Made by a program: the position numbers and the translations under genes. This document shows, piece after piece, positions 10,190 to 20,881 of a DNA stretch of 64,000 nt; within the stretch, counting starts at the first letter, position 1; every line of letters begins with the position of its first letter. Under the pieces are notes generated by a model that saw only the letters and a program-made list of their open reading frames with translations, did not search any database and was not told the DNA's origin. The stretch comes from Paramyrothecium sp. XJ0827 (Eukaryota; Ascomycota; Sordariomycetes; Hypocreales; Stachybotryaceae): contig JAJFPB010000014.1 of assembly GCA_020881915.1 (NCBI GenBank), positions 496,001-560,000 of the forward strand, read 5' to 3'.

Positions 10190-11275
10190 CTACAACTTCC
10201 CTTGTCTGTTGTCCTCAATTATTTTTAAAAGTGGTGGCAAATTCTTTTCGCGCAAAGTCTTGAAAATCCCCCCCTGGCCAGCAGCGTAGCTAGCCTTATC
10301 CTTTCTTCGCAGAAACTCCTCTGCTGTCCTGATTCGATTTGGATGGATTTCATCCAGTAGTCCATAGTCTCGTCTAATGACGCCTTTGTTCCCTCCCGAG
10401 TGAGACCACATGGTCCAAAACCCTTTGAAATTATCCACCAATGTCATTGTCGCCGGGTCCGTGGGGTCGGCATTATACCCAGCGGTTGCACCCTCTGGAG
10501 CCACAAGGTTTTTCGTGAAATACACATCCACAGGAGTGTCAATGTACCGGGCCGGTTGACCCGTTACTTTCTGGAAGGCAGCAGCCAACTCAGTGTGAGA
10601 AATGTGGTCAATTGCCACTTCAAGATTCATCCCATCCGACCTTTCCGGATGGTCGAAGAGCCAACGTACGTAAAACTCGCAATCGTCAAGGGAAACATAT
10701 GGGACCGCTCCATCGCCGAGAGGGGCTCTCCATGTGACGATGTCATCTTCCAAATGAGGAGTCATAGGTGTTCCTTTAGCGATAGTCATCTCCATGTACG
10801 GGCCGGTAGTGAAAATGGCGACGCCCATGTTGTTGTCCTTGCGCTGCTGCAGCATCCATTCCGCAAGTCGCCCTTTGCCATCGTAATGGCCGGTCCGAAA
10901 TTTCGGATTGTAGCCGCTCTTCTTATACACATAGTCGAGGTTTCCAAAAACGAAGAATGTGACGCCCATCTCTACAGCGAGTTCATACGCTCGAATTGTC
11001 CAGTAGGTTTCGGTCTTTTCGCCACAGTTGAAGCCGTCGATGTTAACAAATGCTCCCCAGCAACCCGTGAATCCTTTGCGCAGGTCGTCCTCGTTGGCAA
11101 AGGTTCCTTCGACAAATTCAACATCTCTGAGATTTGCGAGCTCATGTGCTCGTGGCGATTTGGCGTTCCGCGTCAGCACACGCAAGCTGTATTTGCCATC
11201 ATTGACTAGGCCACGGCAAACTGGCAGACCTTGAGCACCAGTGGCACCAATGACGAAAATGCGACGATCAGACAT
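10190..11275 (-). CDS. NmrA-like NAD(P)-binding Rossmann protein
   Basis: A single exon of 361 codons starting MSDRRIFVIGATGAQG, the GxxGxxG dinucleotide-binding motif of the NmrA/atypical-SDR group. Further blocks fit the family: RVLTRNAKS after beta-2, VEFVEGTFANEDDL after beta-3, GCWGAFVN, and a C-terminal substrate-domain stretch around HTELAAAFQKVTGQPARYID. There is no YxxxK dyad in classical position, as expected. NmrA itself is a redox-sensing regulator of nitrogen metabolism; many paralogues in fungal clusters are reductases or regulators of unknown function. The C-terminal region after 280 is longer than in short NmrA forms. Family call firm, role open. Confidence 0.88.
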   Translation of the reverse strand: MSDRRIFVIGATGAQGLPVCRGLVNDGKYSLRVLTRNAKSPRAHELANLRDVEFVEGTFANEDDLRKGFTGCWGAFVNIDGFNCGEKTETYWTIRAYELAVEMGVTFFVFGNLDYVYKKSGYNPKFRTGHYDGKGRLAEWMLQQRKDNNMGVAIFTTGPYMEMTIAKGTPMTPHLEDDIVTWRAPLGDGAVPYVSLDDCEFYVRWLFDHPERSDGMNLEVAIDHISHTELAAAFQKVTGQPARYIDTPVDVYFTKNLVAPEGATAGYNADPTDPATMTLVDNFKGFWTMWSHSGGNKGVIRRDYGLLDEIHPNRIRTAEEFLRRKDKASYAAGQGGIFKTLREKNLPPLLKIIEDNRQGKL

Positions 11276-13064
11276 GATTGTATTAGAAAACGTTGAGTTT
11301 CAGTTGCACCAATTCAACTGTTCAGTATGGGTAGTGTAGGAAGTGATAACCAGATATGAACGGGTCTTGTTTGACGCTTTCTATCCGACTGATATTTATA
11401 GTTCTCCCCATCACTCTTCCTCATGATTACAATCATAACTACGGATATGCCTCGGCTGACACCGTTGGGTGTCGCTGGTAGTCTGATTCTTGGCACAAAA
11501 TATCATGCGCCGTGCTTTGTGATTACTGATCTCTTGAGACAGATAAGAGAACAACACCTCAGACCTAAGGTATAGTACAAATGCACATGAAGCCAGGTAC
11601 CATTAGAGCATCATGATGGTCTCGGCGCCAAGAAATCAACACTATTCATAATAGAAATTCTAGATACCATTCTATACATATACATATCCATAATACTTCA
11701 ACTGTATTTTGCGTTGATTTTATAGCACATGAAGCACGCGGAATTTGCACTAGGCATTCTAGCAGTCCACGAAGCATTGTACAGGCGTAACACGGTGTGG
11801 GGCCGATACTTCAAAGTGAACAAATGATTAGTGATACCGGCCGGAGGCTTTAGGAACACGAGTGCGTGAGTGAACAGGTGATTAAAAATCAGGAATCCGG
11901 AGGTCACATGGCCATTTTCTCACTACCCTAGACTATCTGTACACAGCACCTGAACGTATGCTTTGTGGGGTTGATTCAAATCGATGGCGAAACCATCCAG
12001 TCAAACGCATCGAGCTGGGACCTGCCTCCCCCCTACTGTGAAGTCATGATAGGAGGAGTGTTATCATGTGTGTGGGATGGTATAAACCCCAGCGTTTCGT
12101 TTTGATGATTCAGCTGGCTGGATACAGAGCAACTTGAAAGGCACAACTGATGTTTGTGAATCAACAAACGCAATGCAATATAGCGCTTGGTCTATCGAGA
12201 AGACAACTGGCTTAATAGTAGCAGCAATTCTTGCTGTCACTCGAGCCTTGCCTTCCACTCCTGAGAAATACTTCGACATAAAAGCAACATGATTTCACCC
12301 AGGTCACAAGAATCGCTACTATGAGTGAAGAATGTGAGACAGTATGCGTATCCACATTACTTAATCGTAATTATGACTTTTTTTTACACGCCGTCCTGAA
12401 TGAAGATAATGTAAAGCTTCCTCGAGATGATGAATAAATACCGGGTCAATAAGTGGCATTGTATAGATGTTAGCTTATCGGGGGAATATTTTTAGAGACC
12501 CAGAAAGCTTCTCTTTGGATGGTTGCCTTTTGTCCACCGTGGAGCATCCGCAATGTTCTTTATGCGAAGGGGTAAACTGGTCATCAAAACGCATCACGCA
12601 TAAATAAATCGGACTTGTGTTGTATGAACGAGACGAAAGGTCATAGCTGACAGGGGACGAAAAGAAGGGTGCTCAGAAAAGGCATGACACGTGGGAAGAT
12701 AAGATAATATTGCTATTTCATTGACACTGGTGACTGGGAGAAGGAGGAGGTCGTAGGGAAATCTGCAGGGAAAAGTGTCGGGGAGGCGCCAGTAGTTAAT
12801 AAATTGAGGGTGGGGACATGTGGATCCTCTCTGAGTTAAGTTCATGGACTCAGTCAGCCACTTGACTTCGGCTGCATCTAGGTGCAATACGTGCGGATTT
12901 GTAATAGCGTCACAACCACCACCACCACCAGCAATGCCGCCTGGTATAAGTAGAGCACGTTATTTCCTTCCTTCCATCTTTTTGATTCTGACATCTTCAG
13001 CAGTCTAATATTCGTCTCATTCTGGCACAAGTTCCCTACGTCTTCTTTCAAAACGGACATCATA
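11276..13064. other. Intergenic between two NmrA-like genes
   Basis: A 1.8-kb region upstream of both flanking genes, which are divergent, so it holds two promoters. It is AT-rich with many short A/T runs. Just upstream of 13065 there is a CAACCACCACCACCACC run (12914-12930). No convincing coding sequence. Confidence 0.5.
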
Positions 13065-14006
13065 ATGGCTCCTGCATTTCTCGTCGTCGGTGCCACGGGC
13101 AACACTGGACGTGGCGTGGTGAAAACCTTAGCAGAACGCCTGGAAACCAATAAGACCTTTTCTGGGTGGAAAATTCTAGCCCTCACACGCTCTTCGTCTG
13201 GAGAGGCGGCGCAGAATCTCGCGCAGTTGCCAAATGTCGAAGTTGTGGAGAAAAACTGGACCGAGATCACCGCAGACTGGTTAATTGAAAATACTGTCGT
13301 CAGGGCTTTCATTGCTTCGCATAATCAGCCCAGCCAGTTTGCCGAGGAGTCGACCTTCCACCTTAACGCCTTAAATGCCGGCCTTGAGTACGTCGTCCGC
13401 ATTTCAACGACGGCTGCTAATGTGCGACCGGATTGTCCGGCCTACTACCCAAGAACGCATTGGGCGATAGAAACTATGCTGGGCACGCCCGAGTTCGAGC
13501 GCTTGAGATGGACCTCGCTGCAGCCAAATGTCTTCTCGCAGTTCTACCTTGCTACCGCCGCCGAGCTGGTCAAGGAGTATCGCAAAACAGGGAAGCAAGG
13601 GACACTAAGCCTATTAGCTTCGGAGAATGCACCTGTGGGCATTGTCGATTCGAACGAGGTTGGGGTCTTGGCAGGGCACCTCTTGATTGCAGACAATGTG
13701 GATCTTCATAATAAGGCAAGATATGTTTTAAACGGCCCCGAAGATATTACTGGCCGCCAGATAGTGGCCATGGTCGAAGGGACCATCGGCACGAAGGTTG
13801 AAAACGTCGTCTTCAAGGATGTATCGTTTGTGGACGACATGGCAGCCCAGTCCTCTGGGTCTAGAAATGTCATTTTGTCAATCAAGCACGCGCCAGAAAC
13901 TGCGTGGAGAGGGGAGTGTACAGCTTCCACGACAAGCAAAGAGGTCTTGGAACTAGCCGCACCAAAACGAACGCCTGTTGAGGTGTTTGCGACATTGCTG
14001 GGATAG
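13065..14006 (+). CDS. NmrA-like / isoflavone-reductase-like NAD(P)-binding protein
   Basis: A single exon of 313 codons. The N-terminus MAPAFLVVGATGNTGRGVV is the Rossmann GxxGxxG motif of the NmrA/TMR family. It is followed by ILALTRSSSG (cofactor-ribose loop), VEVVEKNW and a VVRISTTAANV strand with YYPRTHWAIE, where His/Trp sit near the active site of this group. The C-terminal third includes LRWTSLQPNVF and ITGRQIVAMVEG, which belong to the family substrate-binding lobe. It is shorter than, and clearly diverged from, the NmrA-like protein at 10190-11275, so the two are not recent duplicates. Probable cytosolic NADPH-dependent reductase or redox sensor. Confidence 0.87.
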   Translation: MAPAFLVVGATGNTGRGVVKTLAERLETNKTFSGWKILALTRSSSGEAAQNLAQLPNVEVVEKNWTEITADWLIENTVVRAFIASHNQPSQFAEESTFHLNALNAGLEYVVRISTTAANVRPDCPAYYPRTHWAIETMLGTPEFERLRWTSLQPNVFSQFYLATAAELVKEYRKTGKQGTLSLLASENAPVGIVDSNEVGVLAGHLLIADNVDLHNKARYVLNGPEDITGRQIVAMVEGTIGTKVENVVFKDVSFVDDMAAQSSGSRNVILSIKHAPETAWRGECTASTTSKEVLELAAPKRTPVEVFATLLG

Positions 14007-15413
14007 TATATCAACAAGATAGTCAGGCTTTTACACTCGACTCCGGATCAATATAATTCACGCCCGTAACTAGAAAATTACACATAATCAATGTATTCTA
14101 GTTACCTCCGGAGACTGTGTAGCCAACTCAAACTCGGTTCTGGGTTTCAGCATCAATTCTCTTGCAATTTTACTACAACCACGGTGACTAGATGATTATG
14201 CCTTTGCACAATAAGTAGGATTTGGTTATTACGAAAAGCCGACGTTAGGTGGTTTAGTTTTGCCAGTAGTTATTTACTTTGTGTATTGAGTGAGCTCGGT
14301 GACGTTAACACCAAAGAAGACGTGCGGGCGAGGAAGTAGTCCGTTTGAGATACTTGCCTCTAACGAACCCCTTTCCCGGGATTTGACAATCGTGATGATC
14401 GAACCCTTCTCTCCATATCCCCTTATTGGCTGTATAAATAGCATAGTCGGTCTGGTCACCACTGCCGCTGGGACAGAGGTCATCAACGCTATCAAAGCAG
14501 GATACAATCCAGCCAGCAACTTCTCCATCAACCCTAGACTGCCCGTAAGGTTGCATTCTCCCGTAGGAAATGAACCTAACTATTTCACCATATTGTTTCC
14601 CTATTGTCGTGGATTTACTCGTCTAAGTTGGTGCGCTGCCCACGGTGAATACGGTCTGGCGGAGCCTTACGAAGAGAGACCACTGTTGCATACTGAGACG
14701 CCATTAAATGTGGTGCTACTTGGGCATTTTGGAGCCGATGATCCACTCTAGTCGGAATGAACACTCATAGCTATTGCGGAACATGAATTCTTTTCGAACT
14801 CGGACAGGGCTAGGCAAGATAAGCGAGTCGTGGAGATTCGTGGGATATAGCCATATGGGGATTCAGTCTAAGCACAAGGGGTGAAAATTGATCACACCTA
14901 GCGGTTGTGAATCCTTTCCAGTTCAGTGATTCAACTCCATAACCCACTGATATCGGCAGAAGGGGTTTCTTTTGGAAAACTGATTGAAGGTCATTCTTCA
15001 AGATGCTAGAGAGTTGTCCATCATATTGATCGGGGACGGCACTTCAACCACCAATAATGTTTCACCTTTTGACAGCGCTTTTATGTATCCATAATGATTG
15101 ACCTTATCTTGTGAGTCACACCGGCGGCGTGAATCCTCGACTACCTTTTGCATTGATGCGCGCACTGCCCTTGATGCGCGCGCAAAAGTGGACATCCAAC
15201 GCTAACTCCACAGTAAGCACGTAGTGACTAGTCTCCTGTGAACCGGGTTAACCGATACATTGGACGACTTGTCATAACTTGATATAAAGCGTAGAGTATT
15301 TGCTCATGAATTAATCTCCAGATCTTACCTTTGTTTCTCAGTATTTGCCAAGATACCCGTCCCAAGTCAATTCAATCATTAGGCTACTACCGGCAACACT
15401 ACCACGAACCACT
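14007..15413. other. Intergenic, no supported gene
   Basis: Open frames of 80-150 codons at 14290-14751 (plus) and 14274-14556 (minus, two frames) overlap each other and show no family motif. A minus-strand stretch ends smoothly at 14276, so a small unknown gene cannot be excluded. The last 200 bp serve as promoter for the next gene. Confidence 0.4.
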
Positions 15414-16277
15414 ATGCCATCTGTAGCTTTTCAGCTCGTCTCTCTCAAGAGTCAGGCAGATTCGTCTGCATTTTTCCAGGCTCTTCGCTCACTCCCCGAA
15501 ACCTCCAAGGCTTTGTGGGTAGGAGCATGTCAGCATTGGATCCATGAGCCTCATTTGTCCCAAGAAGCGCTTCTGGGATCTGCAGCGCAATTACATCCTT
15601 GGGACTACTTGGTGATTACCAAGACGCTTGCGACCAATCCTTTCGATCTACCAGTAACGGTTGCTGCATTCGTGTCAAAGAGCTGGACCATCACCACCTC
15701 TATCGCCGACACCATGATTGAATCATTGGATGCCAGACTTGCGACCTTAAAATTGAAGAACAATTCACCGCTGCCTCCTGGCTGGTCTCCTGACAACCAC
15801 TCGGGGCTGGATGATTCTGAGGCTCCTGTGGATGTCGCCTTGTCTCTTAAGACCACCTCGAGGGCTTTGAAGCCTAGCGGATCGGTGGATGCCATTGAAT
15901 TGAAGAGCTTTGTCAGTGCCTTCGGAACATCGCACTCTGGGCCAATTGCTATGTTCAATCTCCTCTCCTTCTTTCCAAATAAGCAACAGGAATATATGAA
16001 CTACGTCGCTGCCTTTAAGGACATCGCATATGGCGGTGAGCCGCTTGTATTTGGATTCGACCCTCCGACATGGTCCTCGCAGAAGGAGGACAATAGTAGT
16101 GAAGGTGGCTGGGAGGCCGTTGCGCTGGTATGGTATCCCGGCATCTGGAATTTCGCCAAGATGCTCGACGATCCTCGGTATGCCGAGCTGGATCGCAAGT
16201 TCAAGGTTGGCGTTATTAGAGACAACCCGGTCTTCTGCTGTGTCCAGGTCGACGAGTCCAAGTGGCAGTCAATCTGA
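15414..16277 (+). CDS. DUF1330-like dimeric alpha/beta-barrel protein
   Basis: The first true ATG (MPSVAFQLVSLKS) is at 15414; the frame upstream has no ATG. The 287-residue protein has no signal peptide or membrane segment. Its C-terminal half (after residue 180) reads AMFNLLSFFPNKQQEYMNYVAAF, then WEAVALVWYPGIWNFAKMLDDPRYAELDRKFK. This is the strand-helix pattern of DUF1330/EthD-type ferredoxin-like barrels. The N-terminal half may be a diverged second copy of the fold. Proteins of this superfamily act as monooxygenases, isomerases or cyclases on small molecules and recur in fungal biosynthetic clusters. Exact chemistry cannot be told from sequence. Confidence 0.7.
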   Translation: MPSVAFQLVSLKSQADSSAFFQALRSLPETSKALWVGACQHWIHEPHLSQEALLGSAAQLHPWDYLVITKTLATNPFDLPVTVAAFVSKSWTITTSIADTMIESLDARLATLKLKNNSPLPPGWSPDNHSGLDDSEAPVDVALSLKTTSRALKPSGSVDAIELKSFVSAFGTSHSGPIAMFNLLSFFPNKQQEYMNYVAAFKDIAYGGEPLVFGFDPPTWSSQKEDNSSEGGWEAVALVWYPGIWNFAKMLDDPRYAELDRKFKVGVIRDNPVFCCVQVDESKWQSI

Positions 16278-16934
16278 ACCATGCAGGGGAGGGAACCAAT
16301 CAATTAAGCTTTAAGTATTTTCCACTGGCGGAAAGCAGGCTCCCAAGTGCGCAGGATTCTCGATAAGAAACTGGGAGTTTGATCTTCTTGTCCTGCAAAG
16401 TTTTATTTCAGAGACAATCCAAAGCCGTACTCTTCCTTTACTCGGATGTACTTGTTCGCATCCACCAACCTTATTCGTGACATGTGTGAAGCATTTGTAG
16501 AGGGTACGAGCGTTGGCCTCCACCGGCCCGCCGGACTCTCCCACTATCCGACTTTGCGGAGCTAATAGGACACACCAGTCTTGACCGCAGTCTAAAGTGA
16601 AAACTCCGCAACCTAAACTGATAGTCCGCAGAATGAGTCGGAGTCCGCAATCAGGCCAATGCTTGGTGTGATAGGGCATGCATGGGCGCGATCACAAGAA
16701 CTCTTGGCAGGGCTTTTACCCGTAAATGAGTTTCAGTGTGACGTGCTGAGTGGGCAGCTGGCGGATTTTTATAAAGTGCCCCGCAATTCTATCGAGATGA
16801 CTAGAGAGACTGTTCAAGAGACCTACATAAGGTAGTCCCTGGTTGAATTGTTTTGTGCAGTTGGCAAAGCTCATCAGCACTATTAATTCTCACATTGTGT
16901 TTTCCCTTATCAAATCCAATCCTACGTTATCGAA
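16278..16934. other. Intergenic spacer, promoter of SDR gene
   Basis: A 657-bp spacer between two plus-strand genes. A TTTTTATAAAG stretch at about 16765 is TATA-like. A 122-codon minus-strand frame here shows no motif. Confidence 0.45.
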
Positions 16935-17881
16935 ATGGCATTGTCAGCTCCTCTTCGTTTTGATGGCCGTGTTGCAATTGTAACTGGCTCAGGTCGAGGG
17001 CTAGGCCGCGAATACGCTCTTCTCCTGGCACGCTTGGGTGCCTCAGTTGTTGTCAACAGCATTACACCTGCCAGTACTCAGCGCACGGTCGATGACATAA
17101 CGCAAGCCGGCGGCATTGCACTTGCATGCGTTGGCGACATTTCAGACAACGATGTGGCCAAAGGCATCATCGAGAAAGCAATCAACACATATGGCCGTAT
17201 CGATATTATCATCAACAACGCGGGCATTAGTGAATCTCTGACGATTGAGGAGGTGACGCACGAACTCTTTTGGAAAATGATTAATGTTCACATTGGCGGT
17301 GCTTTCAACATCACTAAAGCAGCATGGCCTCATATGAAGAAGCAAAATTTCGGCAGAGTCATTATGATTCTTTCCGGCATGATGTTTGGCATGCCGACAC
17401 ATGTCAGCTATGGAACAGCCAAAATGGGTCTTCTAGGTCTAGCAAGAGCCCTCGCAAGTGATGGGAAGAAGCACAACATCTTGGTGAACTCAGTCTGCCC
17501 TTCCGGAATAACTGAGTTGGCCGAGAAGCATATTCACGACAGGGCATGCTCGATTTCATGAGGAAATACACGCCTGCTTGGGAAAATGCCCCACCAGTTC
17601 TTTGGCTCGCACATGAGGCCTCCTCTGTTAACGGGGAGAATTTCAACTTTGCTGGCAGGCTCATGGCACGACTGTTTCTGGCAGAAACAGAGGGTTATCT
17701 CGGACCAAGAGAGGAGGATTGGACTATTGAGTCTGTCCGAGACAATTGGGATAAGGTAATGGACGCGGAGAAATTCGAAATCGTGTATGATTTGGACACC
17801 TTTGGGCCGAGGCTGTTTGAGCGCGTATCAGGTGACGCGGGTGAGACACTCACGGTCGATGATCTGCATAAAGCCTTCTGA
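16935..17881 (+). CDS. SDR of the peroxisomal hydroxyacyl-CoA dehydrogenase (MFE-2) type, with one-base frameshift
   Basis: The N-terminus shows FDGRVAIVTGSGRGLGREYALLLA (residues 9-32), the TGxxxGxG motif with the GREYAL signature of multifunctional-enzyme-2 dehydrogenase domains. Then come IIINNAGI, the catalytic Ser in MILSGMMFG, YGTAK (Tyr/Lys) and NSVCPSG. After HIHD the frame stops at 17559, while the adjacent frame continues MLDFMRKYTPAW, PPVLWLAHE, SSVNGENFNFAG to 17881, exactly what this family has next. The full span is 947 nt, one short of a multiple of three; the break is in a GGG run at 17542-17544. The intact protein would be about 315 residues. No C-terminal PTS1 (ends DDLHKAF). 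Either a fresh pseudogene or a sequencing error. Confidence 0.8.
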
Positions 17882-19223
17882 TGGTGGAGATAGTCACATA
17901 AGTCAACAGTATCTCTCATCATACTGTTGAGTCAAAATATTTTTGAACTAATTTGTCTGTTAATCGAGAAGGGTAGTGCAATCATGGATAGTAAAAGGCT
18001 TGATCCCAGTCGTTGCTGGTGGCAAGCGTTCGACCAGTCTCCGCTCGTACTGCTTCCAGACATCAATAAAAGATCCAGACAATGATGGCGGTCCTCGTTG
18101 GCTCCTCGTTGTCTTCTGAACAAAGATTTTTCCTCGACCGCCTCACCCTAAGCCCCCTGCTAACACCAAACGTCATTTAGAAGACCCTCCTGACACTGTG
18201 ACACTGAATACCTCACCATCACATCGTTTAACGGTAGTGTAAAAAGAAATCTTGCTACGAACCTGCTGGGTTTTGGATAATAGTAAAGTTATAAGAGCCA
18301 CTGACATTTATTTCCAGAGTCTTCCACTGAACAAAAAAGTCTTTCAACCGAAAAATGCCAGCCGTTGAGCTCCTCGTCACTGTCTACCCCCAATCTCCAC
18401 AGCACTGCAACGACATCGGAGTAACGGACTTCAACAAGAGAACGAAGCCGGCTCATGTTACCAAACCAGCCAAGGATCTTTAACCAGCCCTGCTTGGGGG
18501 ATCGCTCGTAGTGACGAGGTTGCAGCTGGCATCCAAGTAGCAGGCATCCAAGTAGCAGGACGCACATGGCAACGTGGGCCTAAATCCAGGACCCTTGTAT
18601 GGACAATTTTACCAAGAAATGACACAATCAGATTCTAGGCATTTGAGCCTCCCTCAAGAATTGTGGTACCTCAGCTGTGTTTTTTAATAACTTTTGATAG
18701 CTTCGACTTCTAATAGCTGTGTATGGGAGGTATATCTCTGGCCGCTTGACTCAAGCGTCGAAGATCTGCATTTGCAAACATAGGATGGTGATGATCGCGA
18801 TGAAATGGCTTAATCATCTTCCTCACGCACAGTCATATCTCAGTCATCTTGGCACGCTGGCTTCCCTTGCTCTCCCGGTTTTTTATCAGCTGCCTTGGGT
18901 GCTTTGTTGGTGGCAAATGCCACCCTCCCGTATCCACTCCCAACACTTCGCATAATTTTGCCAGTCCGGGACAGCAGAGCCAACATCGAGTTCTGTCCAA
19001 ATTTGGCATGTCATCTGGCTTAATACAGGTAGAGGAGAGGGGTAAGCACCCAGTCCCTCCGTCTCGGGCATTCGTTTAAATGCTTTTTTGTTTCGCTGGT
19101 AGGCTGTCGGTGGTACTCTACCCTTCATTCACCGAGTCCATCGCACCAGCTTCTACGAAGACAGATCACGAAACGCCATTAAACCTGTTCCACTATACCC
19201 TTGCACCTATTTGATCACACAAG
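17882..19223. other. Intergenic with a small tandem duplication
   Basis: A 1.3-kb region before the P450 gene with no supported gene. Frames around 18289-18567 (minus) and 18849-19079 (plus) are short and motif-free. The only internal structure is the 15-bp tandem repeat listed below. Confidence 0.45.
18529..18558. repeat. Perfect 15-bp tandem duplication
   Basis: The unit GCATCCAAGTAGCAG occurs twice head to tail with no mismatch. It appears to be a simple replication-slippage duplication in non-coding DNA. Confidence 0.9.
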
Positions 19224-20881
19224 ATGGGATCTTTCACACTGGGCACCTTTGCCATACAAGGTTTTTACGCTTTTGTGTCATATGTATGTTAACGAATGCG
19301 TGAATACCACCACCCCTTTCAGCGTTACTAACGGCTTCTGCCCAAGCTTGTGCTTCTGTTCAGTTATCGGCTGACAATTCACCCTTTACGAAACTACCCA
19401 GGACCCATCTTGGCCAAATTGACGGACGCATATGGAGGGTTTCATGCTGTTCGAAAACGATTTCACCTGGTCACATATCGTCATCATCAAAAGCATGGCA
19501 AAGTTGTGAGATTGGGACCCAACCGCCTAGTGTTCAACTCTGCTCAAGCTTTACATGGTGAGTCTTGGCCTACCTAGAGCCTTGTTTCAATCACTAAAAG
19601 GAGTAATGGACAAAAGACATCTACCAGAACCCCAGAGTGAACAAAGCCGATGTCTACAAGTTATCTCGAATGATCCCCATGCCCAGTACATTCGATACAC
19701 TTGATCTCAAGGAGCACCGTCGCAAAAGAAAAATCGTCAGCCAGCCTATCTCCGAACGCAGGCTTCGAACATTTGAGCCCACAATGATCGGACAGATCGA
19801 TCAGTTCATCAATCAACTTCACATTGCAAGCTCAAAAGCCGAGGCTGCGAATATGACGGAGTGGTGCCGCAATCTCGCTGGAGATATAATTGGGCAACTG
19901 GCTTTTGGATACGAGTTGAAATTGCTCACAGAGGAGACGAACCGCTGGCTTCTCCCAGGTTTATTAATGGTCACGTACCGCGTTAACATACTAATGCAAT
20001 TTCCTCTGCTGCAGCATGTTGATCCATTGATCAAGTTTCTCGGTCGCAAAATCCGCAGGAGATACGTTGAAACCGCCGAAACGATGATTAAAGCCCGTGT
20101 GGCCCTTGAAAAAAATGCAAAGCATGATTTTTACTCCATTGTCATCGATCACCTCAGACTAGGCTCGTCTCTGCGAGATAGTGAATTATGGATCGAAGGA
20201 TTTCTCTACATCTCGGCTGGAGGGAATACGACCTCCGCAACGATGAGCGCAATGTTCTTCTACCTTTCCAGATATCCCGACTGTTATCAGAAGCTCTCAG
20301 AGGAGATCCGATCGACCTTCCTGTCGGCTGAGGAAATCACCTGGGATATTAAATTGCGGGGCTGCTCTTATCTTCGGGCGTGCATCAATGAAGCCCTGCG
20401 AATTGCCACACCAAATTCTACGATTCTATGGAGAGAACAGCTAACAAATTATGAGGACGGGAAGCCATTTGATGAGCCACTGGTAGTAGATGGCTGTGTT
20501 ATCCCCAAAGGGACTCTCATCGGCGTCAGTCTCTACGCTCTTCATCACAATATCGATTACTACCCTGAACCTTTCCATTTCAAACCTGAGCGTTGGCTCA
20601 ACGGAGGAGAAGATGCTTTGAGTTTTGCATTTGCCCCTTTCATGGTTGGGTCACGTTCATGCCCTGGCAAGAACATGGCTTACCAGGAGATAAGTATTGC
20701 CATGGCTAGGACTTTCCTGCACTTTGACTTTGAGCCTGCGCCGGGGGAGCTGGGGCAAATTGGGCAGGACCGCGAAAGTCCAGGCGAGGGCGAGCCAGTG
20801 CCAGATCAATTCCAGATTGGAGACATTTTCAACACAGCTCATGATGGGCCATACCTTGTTTTTCGAAGTCGGTTGCGTTAG
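19224..20881 (+). CDS. Cytochrome P450 monooxygenase
   Basis: Three exons: 19224-19283, 19347-19557 and 19617-20881, giving 511 residues in exact frame. Intron 1 has a TACTAAC branch site. The N-terminus is a hydrophobic anchor leading to YRLTIHPLRNYPGP, the usual fungal hinge. The I-helix reads SAGGNTTSAT, the K-helix EALR carries the ExxR motif, FKPERWL is the PERF motif, and FMVGSRSCPG holds haem-ligand Cys439. In the I-helix the usual acidic residue before the conserved Thr is Asn. The enzyme should sit on the ER membrane and use a reductase partner to oxidise a small molecule. The pattern resembles fungal P450s of toxin and pigment pathways (E-class group I); substrate unknown. Confidence 0.92.

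Noticed and set aside
10400..11209. Long antisense open frame (269 codons) opposite the NmrA-like gene
   Set aside because: It lacks any domain and mirrors the coding bias of the real gene on the other strand.
14274..14751. Overlapping open frames on both strands (up to 153 codons)
   Set aside because: No motif, no signal peptide, and three frames compete over the same bases; no conserved pattern favours one.
17484..17542. A 59-nt GTGAAC...ACAG segment whose removal restores the frame of the second SDR
   Set aside because: It would delete the conserved VNSVCPSGIT block that follows the catalytic YxxxK helix in this SDR family, so a base loss in the GGG run is the better reading.
18289..18567. 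Minus-strand frame of 92 codons containing repeated LLLGC
   Set aside because: The apparent peptide repeat comes from the 15-bp tandem duplication; nothing else supports a gene.
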